A DNA stretch of 64,000 nt from Megaustenia siamemsis (lineage: Eukaryota; Mollusca; Gastropoda; Stylommatophora; Ariophantidae). Made by a program: the position numbers and the translations under genes. Each line of letters starts with the position of its first letter. The stretch's first letter is position 1. Positions 57,546 to 64,000 of this stretch are shown piece after piece. The DNA lies in contig JAVIAB010000159.1 of NCBI GenBank assembly GCA_032433765.1, positions 57,481,542 through 57,545,541 on the forward strand, written 5' to 3'. The notes under the pieces are model-generated. The model had not been told where the DNA came from. It did not search any database and saw nothing but the letters and a program-made list of their open reading frames with translations.

Positions 57546-58224
57546 ATTTTTCTTGAAGCGAGCACATCAAATATAATAATAAATATCTATGAAAAAAGTG
57601 AACATTCTAGCTGTTTTTAAAAAAATAATACAAAGGTAATTTTTCAAATAAAAAAAAGTATTTACATTGTTAAAAATGATAGCATGTGTTATTAAGGTGC
57701 AAGTATTATTGATATATTATTAAGTCACATTTGTTATGATACTCTCAAAGTTTGGCTCTCTGATCCTGATTTTGACTATAATCTGGCGCTCGGTCAACCT
57801 TAAGTTGGTCGCAATTGTTCTAGTCTCTTCCCTGTTTCCTTATCTGGAACCACTGCCTTTGTTGCTCTACCTGTGACGTCAAGTGATTTCTTTCTATTTG
57901 AGTTTCAGGGTGATCTGACCACATGGAGCCAGCTACTGTGAATCTGAAGCAAAGTAGACATTAATGTCACTTCATTTAATTGCCTATTCGTCTCGTGCAT
58001 TTCGTGTTTCTGCATCTCCTATATCAATACATAGAATGATACACATATTTGCAAATCTTTCTTCACTATCACGGTTACCAAGAACCACTAGTGTGTTGAA
58101 GTGAGGACCTCAAATCATTTGTGGATCTATCACAGTTTGGTTGTAACTAAATCTTGCAGTTAATTATTATATTAAAAACATTAATTTCTATTTGCTCCTA
58201 TTTGTAATATATATATTATTCTTT
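57546..58224. other. No gene recognised
   Basis: AT-rich. May contain the interior of the hAT-like remnant. Confidence 0.35.
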
Positions 58225-58545
58225 TTTCTTCGTTCACCAGCTTTCACCTCTGGTGAAGTCCATAGAGACTAGGAACTGAATTTTGGGCGTTAATCCATTT
58301 TTCGCTGGCAGCCGTGTGCACGGGGGTCCCTCGCTGTAGAGGCAGATAACTCCGTCTTCGGAGGTACTCATCTTTTTTTCGTCGATGAGTAATTGACGTT
58401 TCAAGCCTCACCTCGCTGCTGAGGCCAGGGGTGGTTACCGCAGAGAGAAATTAGAAATAACAATCCCAACTGGTTCAACCGGGATTTGAACTCACAGCCT
58501 CTCTGTCTCAAGATGGACGTCTTTCCTCGAGACCAACCAATCCCC
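58225..58545 (-). mobile_element. tRNA-derived SINE, second family (minus strand)
   Basis: On the minus strand: TGGTTGGTCTCGAGG (58525-58539, A-box-like) and GTTCAAATCCC (58481-58491, B box), followed by a body with GGTTACC, GAGGTGAGGC and a terminal CACCAGAGGTGAAAGCTGG. Unrelated in body to the SINE at 44768. Confidence 0.6.
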
Positions 58546-58894
58546 CTATAACAGAATTTAGAAATGTTTACTGCTAAATTTATACATATTTATAGTGCAA
58601 TATCATTTGTTAGCTGCTTTGTAGTATTTATGTAGATTGTGTAAACTGTAGTAATGCATTACTTTAATATTGTTTAATTCATGTAGTTTGTGAATAAATT
58701 GTCTACATATTAATAATAAATGCAAGTATTACCATATTTGATTTACAAGAGACTTAATCATTTTTATTTCTGTTCTTCTCCGCCTTTTGCAACATTTCTT
58801 CTATGAAATTATTGAGAATAAATCCGACACGCCCTTACTCTAAACATTCATACTATACGTTTAGTTCGATTTATTAATCTTATATTAACTCATC
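58546..58894. other. No gene recognised
   Basis: AT-rich, with no features seen. Confidence 0.35.
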
Positions 58895-59270
58895 ATCATC
58901 AAGTACCGGCCCTATTGGCGTATGTGATCATGTCTCTCCACAACTTTCGATTTCAGCAGCTATTTATTATTTCTGTTGTTGACCTTCTGCCAAGCCATTC
59001 TCTTAAGCTGTCTGTTATTTTTTCTCTTTGCTTCCCTCTATCTCTTCGTCCGAATTTTTCCAGTTGTTACAATATATTCAAGTTGTTCTCTTCTCATTAC
59101 ATGGCCAAAAAATGATAATTGTCTCTTCCTAACATTGGAAGTTAGCTCTCATTTTGTTTTGGGCCTCTCTCAGAACCTCTTCATTACTCTTCTTAGCTGT
59201 CCATTGTATTCTCAACATTCTTGTGTAAAACCACATTTCTACAGACTCCAGTGATTCTATTAACTATTAT
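58895..59270 (-). mobile_element. LINE-D 3' fragment, copy 4
   Basis: ATCATCATCAAGTACCGGCC tail, then GTGATCATGTCTCTCCACAAC, GCCAAGCCATTCTCTTAAGC and AACCACATTTCTACAGACTCC. Minus orientation. Confidence 0.88.
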
Positions 59271-59291
59271 GTTTAAAACTTCATGTAACAG

Positions 59292-59413
59292 GTTCGGGAG
59301 ACAAGCAATCGATTGTTTTTACCCACCTCCAAGAAGACCTTGCTTTGACATGAATGAGCTAGATAGTTATTTCTCCCTGATTTGGAACTTGACAGCTTCA
59401 TGCGATACCACTG
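59292..59413 (+). pseudogene. Decayed duplicate of the exon at 52929
   Basis: Preceded by GTAACAG. Aligns with 52929-53045: CCTCCAAGAA, CTTTGACATGAATGAG and the terminal Cys block. In the matching frame it reads DCFYPPPRRPCFDMNELDS and then SLIWNLTASCDTT. Relative to the other exon there is a length change before CCTCCAAGAA that breaks phase. The donor that should read GGTAAGT reads GCTAAGT at 59413-59419. It is therefore probably a dead exon, unless a GC-type donor is used. Confidence 0.5.
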
Positions 59414-59449
59414 CTAAGTTAACTTTATTACGGGATTAGATTACTTAAA

Positions 59450-59880
59450 ACATGTTCAGGCTTTGGGGAGAGCCGTTGCCGAAATCCAAAATACGTAAGG
59501 TCCGCTTTGTCTATGTTCCTGGACATGCGGGAGTACGGGGAAATGAAAGAGCGGACAGGTTGGCTAGCTGCGCTGTCGTTGGGGACGGGAAATCAATGGA
59601 TGGGGCGGACATCATCAATGCCCTCCGAGATGTGGGAAGAGCACATGACTTCGACAAATACAGATCCACGTCACTTCTTCGGATGATGGAAATGGGAGTT
59701 AAGATGGGCACAGCCAGAAATGAGAAACTTGGTGGCCGTGTAAAAAGACTTATCAACCAACATAGAACTGGAGTCGTCAGTCGCTGGACACTGAGGGAAT
59801 TGCTGAGGAGAGGATCTGAGCACCTATGGACATGTTCGGAGTGCAATGATGATGACCCGCAAATAACTCAATAACTCAAT
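59450..59880 (+). mobile_element. LINE-F 3' fragment, copy 3
   Basis: Matches 28435-28830 of copy 1 almost base for base. The open frame carries IRKVRFVYVPGHAGVRGNER (RNase H C-terminal part), RTGVVSRWTLRELL, HLWTCSECNDDD and the same DDPQITQ end. It starts about 35 bp after the decayed exon. A LINE-D-like tail (CCTACGCCTGCAGACTTGG, then TTGATGATGATGATG) follows at 59948-59993. Confidence 0.92.
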
Positions 59881-59999
59881 GTTCAGGCTGAGATTAGCTA
59901 GTTTTATTATCTAACACAAACTATAACTGTCATGCTTAGTTTGTCACCCTAAAGCGCCTACGCCTGCAGACTTGGTACTTGATGATGATGATGAAAGCA

Positions 60000-60679
60000 C
60001 TTTACGTGGTGTCTGATCTATCTTTATATCCCCATCAATAGCAAGTAGCACAAACGTCATCCTTTATGATCATTTACTTTCACCACTTTTAATCTATACA
60101 ATAGGTTCTAATTGTTTTAGTAGAAATCAGATAAAACTAATATAACTAAAAACGAATAAAAATCTATTTGGACATTGCCACTCAATGTCCATGAACTTCA
60201 CCATCATTATATCTTCCTGTCTTCATGGCACATTCAAAGGTGTCCACTCCCATTGTGAAATTAGAATATCTGTTTCTCTTGATGTGTGCGCTTTGATCTC
60301 TAATAGAAGCTCCCATTAATGTTTAATGTTTTGCTGCTGTCTTGTATTTTACTTTAACATTCTTCTACATCAGCCAAATTCACATCATCAATATCTCGAG
60401 CATGTTTCACTCACCTTTGACAAAGAATGCAGACGTTGTATCGCGCATTTGTATTTTCCTTTTGAGTCACATTTGTTGCTATTTCTGTGATTTTTGTTAC
60501 ATAAATAGAGATGTACTACTTCCACTGATTTTCCTTCTACTTTTAGCTTTCTAGACAATTCAATTTCCCATTACTCTAGCCTTATCTGCAAGTTTCAATG
60601 TTGTTGCTCTCACCTCTAAACAAACCCAATGCATATCTTGTATATCTCACCTCTAAACAAACACAAGGCATATCTTTGA
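60000..60679. other. No gene recognised
   Basis: AT-rich, with short frames. TATCCCCATCAATAGCAAGTAG near 60028 recalls the SINE body at about 44990. Confidence 0.35.
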
Positions 60680-61051
60680 CGAAGTGACGTGGATCTGTGT
60701 TTGTCTAAGTTCTGTGCTCTTCCCACATCTCGGAGGGCATTGATGATGTCCGCCTGATCCATTGGTTGCCCGTCCTCAACGACAACGCAGCTAGCCATGT
60801 CCGCTCTTTCATTTCCCCGTTCTCCCGCATGTCCATGGATTTAGACAAAGGTGACCTTACGTATTTTGGATTTCTGCAACGACTCTACCCATTGCATGCG
60901 TACAAAGCCCGCCTCCACTTTTTTTATCATGCTCATCGAATCACTCAGTATACATGCGTGGGTGTAGTATTGTGACTCTAACCATTTGAATGCCTTGGTC
61001 ACTGCCATCATCATATTCATTGTCATTTTACTCGTGGTCATGACGTATGCA
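60680..61051 (-). mobile_element. LINE-F fragment, copy 4
   Basis: Reverse complement of 28258-28620: ATTGGTTGCCCGTCCTC, CATGTCCATGGATTTAGACA, ACTTTTTTTATCATGCTCAT and CTCGTGGTCATGACGTATGC. Truncated at 61051, where a different repeat begins. Confidence 0.9.
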
Positions 61052-61200
61052 GGGAGCCAGTGGTGGGGAGTGTTAAAAACTCCAAGGTATGATGACAGCT
61101 TTATAAGGAAGGAACACAACACAATATCGATGTTTCGGCCTGTGGCCTTCTTCAGAATACAGGGACAACGACAACAAACGATGACGCACAATTATCTATA
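61052..61200. mobile_element. Short repeat with CTGAAGAAGGCC...GGCCGAAAC core
   Basis: On the minus strand reads TTCTGAAGAAGGCCACAGG then CCGAAACATCGATATTG. The GGCC/GGCC stem followed by GAAAC parallels the CTGATGAAGGCC...GCCGAAACG of the foldback arms at 18987-19745. Such cores are common at the ends of Penelope-like elements. No protein is present here. Confidence 0.5.
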
Positions 61201-61229
61201 ACTACGTGTTAGATGACATGCTAGATGTT

Positions 61230-62198
61230 AGGTTAATGGAGAGGTGGACAGAAAAGAAGAAAGTAGGATGTTGAAATAAGAAAGGAGACTACATGAGGGG
61301 AGGTAGGATGAGTGTCAAGATGTGTAAAATAGAAAGAAGAGAAAAATGAGGAAGGACTAGAAATTCCAATAGTAAAAAGTGAAAAAATGTATCGTAAAAC
61401 GTAAAAGAAAATCACTTAGCTCAAACAACTTGTCTGTCCGCCGTGAAGGAATCGATTGAATGACTATATGTATGGGAACATCACGTGGCCGAAGAACGTG
61501 GTAAAGAGAGCGTAGACAAACAATAGAGACTGGAGGAGGGGGGGGGGGGGTTTATTAGGGGGAAGAAGAAATCGCGGGTCAGCCAGATATGTGTGAAAAC
61601 ACCGGTCGAAATAAATAGAAACCAAATCAATAGCTCAGGTAAGGCATGACAAAGAGCGGAAGAAGGAGAAGATATTAGATCTTATAAAACTACTAGGGTC
61701 TAACAAAGGGGTGAGGGGCGTTAATCCAAACAGAGGAATCGGAGAAGGGGTGAAACAAAATACAAGGGTGTAAACTGGGCGATAAGCAAGAGAGATAGTC
61801 TATGGGTGGGGTAAAAATAGATGGACAGAGAGATAGGAAGAGGGAGGAGATAATAACCAGAGGAAGAGAAATAGAGAGGAAGTATAAAAAGAAGGGTAAG
61901 AATCAGGCATAAGAAAAGTGGATAGGATGAGAGGCGTTGGGTCAGGAGATAATAGATTGAGAGGGTGTCAGAAATAAGTAGAGTAATAGAGGGATGGTAC
62001 GCAGGAGTAGAGCCTAGAGAGGTAGAGAAGTTGGGAAACGGAGAGACTGAGGGGGATACAAAGAGAGGTGGAGTCAGAGTGGCTGATGAAAAAACAAGTG
62101 GCGTCGTAGAAGAGGGCTAATAGTTAGGGGGATTGGGGGGGTTACTGGAATAGTGAGGGTAGAGAAGTGGTGATAAAAGAAAATAGATAATAATAGGA

Positions 62199-62256
<58 letters not shown>

Positions 62257-62600
62257 GGGAGTAGGAAGTATACACCAGAGGAGGAGAGGTAATAGATAGG
62301 AGGGGGGGGGGCGGTGGGTCAGGAGTGAATAGGTAGAGAGGAAGTCAGAAAGAGGTGGAATAATAGAGGGACGGTACGCAGGAGGTAGTGCCTAGAAAGG
62401 TAGAGAAGTTGGGAAACGGAGAGACTAGGGGGATAAATAAGAGAGGTGGAGTCAAAGTGGCTGATGAACAGACAAGTGGAGTCCTAGAAGAGGGCTTAGA
62501 ATAGACGGTAGGAGCGGGCGGGTTTACTGGAATAGTAGGATAGAGAAGTAGTTACACAAGAGAATAGAGAATACTAGGAGTGTACTAGTGACACTAACAT
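61230..62600. repeat. GA-rich region with a roughly 375-bp direct duplication
   Basis: Purine-rich throughout. 61930-62140 and 62312-62512 share GAGAAGTTGGGAAACGGAGA, GAGGTGGAGTCA.AGTGGCTG and CTAGAAGAGGGCT at a spacing of about 375 bp. Includes a G-run at 61540 and (AT)n at 62203-62254. Confidence 0.8.
62203..62254. repeat. (AT)n microsatellite
   Basis: Pure AT run between the two GA-rich duplicate halves. Confidence 0.95.
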
Positions 62601-63069
62601 TTTTAGAATCTATTCTAATGTTAGTAAAGAATCATGGCACACAGTTATTATATTATTCGATTTTGAAGTAAATAAAAAACTGGATTTTCACAATTCTAAA
62701 TGGTCATGTTCATATAACGAAAATATAGAGACACAAGTCATGGCGTGTGGCACAGAATGTTATAGAAATGAAAATATTATTTTTTTAGCTTTTTTGTGCT
62801 AATTATAAAGGGAAATGATGTATGTATTCAAAATTATTAATTCTGAATGGATTTAATTATAAAAACAACGTGAATATGATCGATCAAATGGCAAGATCTG
62901 TTACACAAAGTGAGAAAAAAAAATTATCTATCACAGATTCTGAGACATTTTTCTATAAATTATTATATTATTTTAGCATTTTCTTTTATTCCATATGTAT
63001 TCCTACTTCAATCTTCTTTCATTTAATGCATGAAACATGTATATTTTTTCAATAATTATATTGTCCAAG
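62600..63069. other. AT-rich, probable intron of the gene model
   Basis: Short frames only. Ends in a T-rich tract and TTGTCCAAG, a usable acceptor. Confidence 0.35.
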
Positions 63070-63156
63070 TGATTTTTAAGACAGTGGTGTCCTTCAATTA
63101 TTTTCTCAATAAATTCTGTTCGGATTTTGGGCGAATCTCCCCGTGTGCTTTCTTTG
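63070..63156 (+). CDS. Candidate phase 1-1 exon before the membrane exon
   Basis: Acceptor CCAAG at 63065-63069, donor TTTG|GTAAGAC at 63157. Length is 87 bp, both ends phase 1. Encodes IFKTVVSFNYFLNKFCSDF then GRISPCAFF. Its C-terminal pattern (hydrophobic, x-PC-x-FF then a Gly codon at the junction) matches the exon at 52929 (APLCYLP, G). The downstream intron is only 54 bp. Confidence 0.45.
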
Positions 63157-63210
63157 GTAAGACAACATGTTATTTAATTGTAACGACTCTCAGACTGATG
63201 CTTTCTTTAG

Positions 63211-63293
63211 GTGTTCTTGTTTCAATCACAATTTTAATATTCAAGTTAATAAAACGTGCTGATATTGTTTTATCTTTCCTCAGGATGGCCTAA
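63211..63293 (+). CDS. Candidate terminal exon: transmembrane segment and short tail
   Basis: Acceptor CTTTCTTTAG at 63201-63210. Phase 1 entry gives VLVSITILIFKLIKRADI then VLSFLRMA and a stop. Joined to the preceding CAFFG this forms a hydrophobic stretch of about 17 residues followed by K-x2-KR, consistent with a single-pass membrane helix and a positive cytoplasmic side. A poly(A) signal follows 166 bp later. The short intron and phase agreement support it; the hydrophobic stretch is modest. Confidence 0.45.
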
Positions 63294-63685
63294 ATCAATT
63301 ACTACCTATAAGCCAAATTAACAGAATGCTATTCGGAACCAACACATTGAATCCTTAAAGGTTCCTACTGGTAGAAGTTGTATATACACGGTAACAGATC
63401 GTATTACTTTCAGTCTACACAATTATGATAATGACTATAAGTATTTTCTTATAATTAATAAAGACTCTAACAAACAAATGATGATACTCTTTATTACATA
63501 TACAATGGTTTTAGGCAATGATGTGATGCAAGAGACACATCAACAACACAGTATTATTCACAACTAACATGTAATGATACTATACGATGCAAAGAGAGTG
63601 ATGGTTCTCACCAGCTTGTATATCACGAGAGTTGTAATTACGACCAGTCATTTGTTGGAGAGTCATCACGTGCAGTTTCAGAATT
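63294..63685. other. Putative 3' UTR and downstream flank
   Basis: No coding frame recognised. Confidence 0.35.
63459..63464 (+). promoter_or_regulatory. AATAAA polyadenylation signal
   Basis: Canonical hexamer 166 bp downstream of the stop of the terminal exon candidate. In AT-rich DNA such hexamers also occur by chance. Confidence 0.4.
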
Positions 63686-64000
63686 TAGGGGAGAGAGGAG
63701 ATATAGGGGGAGATGAGAGAGAGAGGAGAGTGAGAAGAGAGAGAGGACAGATATAAGAGATAAAGAGGGGAAGAAAGATGGCGAAGAGCAGAGGAGAGAG
63801 AGGAGATAAAGGGGGAGATGAGAGAGAGGAGAGTGAGAAGAGAGAGAGAGGACATATATAAGAGATAAAGAGGGGAAGAAAAATGGAGGAGAGCAGGAGG
63901 AGAGAGAGGAGATATAGGGGGAGATGAGAGAGAGGAGAGTGAGAAGAGAGAGAGGACAGATAAAAGAGATAAAGAGGGGAAGAAAGATGGCGAAGAGCAG
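63686..64000. repeat. GA-rich repeat of about 105 bp, 3 units, runs off the window
   Basis: GGGGGAGATGAGAGAGAGGA then GAGTGAGAAGAGAGAGAG recurs near 63700, 63810 and 63915, each followed by AGAGATAAAGAGGGGAAGAA. Confidence 0.88.

Noticed and set aside
57490..58224. Complete non-autonomous hAT element
   Set aside because: Only one terminus is visible, with no inverted partner or TSD.

Overview
The window looks like repeat-dominated genomic DNA of an invertebrate animal. It is AT-rich, single-copy reading frames are short and intron-split, and non-LTR retrotransposons, a hAT DNA transposon, tRNA-derived SINEs and long minisatellite arrays fill most of the sequence. The mix of RTE-type, Tx1-type and RNase H-bearing (I/Nimbus-type) LINEs would suit a mollusc, perhaps a gastropod. 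That is an inference from element types, and no species is claimed. Nothing bacterial or viral (operons, CRISPR, rRNA) is seen.

Layout. 1-4331 is a broken Tx1-like LINE whose reverse transcriptase (RT) gene is split by a 32-bp minisatellite. 4335-9900 holds a dispersed repeat, a 66-bp array and 3' fragments of two LINE families (called C and D here). 9908-13556 is a dispersed 'R600' repeat split by a nearly complete 3.1-kb RTE-like LINE (LINE-A) with a 12-bp target-site duplication (TSD). 15018-17619 is a 2.6-kb hAT transposon with an 8-bp TSD and one frame break. 18470-22190 is an RNase H-bearing LINE (LINE-E) carrying two secondary insertions, one of them an 838-bp foldback. 22190-28830 holds two copies of another RNase H LINE (LINE-F); in one, the RT motif-B segment has been amplified into about 63 copies of a 40-bp unit. 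28983-31402 is a 32-bp array carrying TGACGT in most units.

From 32 kb to 52 kb there are further arrays (46, 38, 116, 34, 45, 26, 35 and 34 bp units) with LINE-A, B, C and D insertions nested in them. From 52.9 kb to 63.5 kb lies a thin set of host-like exons among arrays, SINEs and LINE fragments. The window ends in GA-rich repeats.

Host coding candidates are few. On the minus strand, 35457-36203 encodes two tandem cysteine-rich, N-glycosylation-rich extracellular modules and is cut by the R600 repeat. On the plus strand, a small gene can be sketched: a leader exon at 38470, a Cys-containing exon at 52929, a decayed duplicate of it at 59292, an exon at 63070 and a terminal membrane exon at 63211 followed by AATAAA. 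All intact junctions are phase 1. This model is an inference from splice sites, phase and weak similarity.

The most unusual theme is that two of the large minisatellites were born from LINE reverse-transcriptase coding sequence and still sit inside the RT gene they came from.
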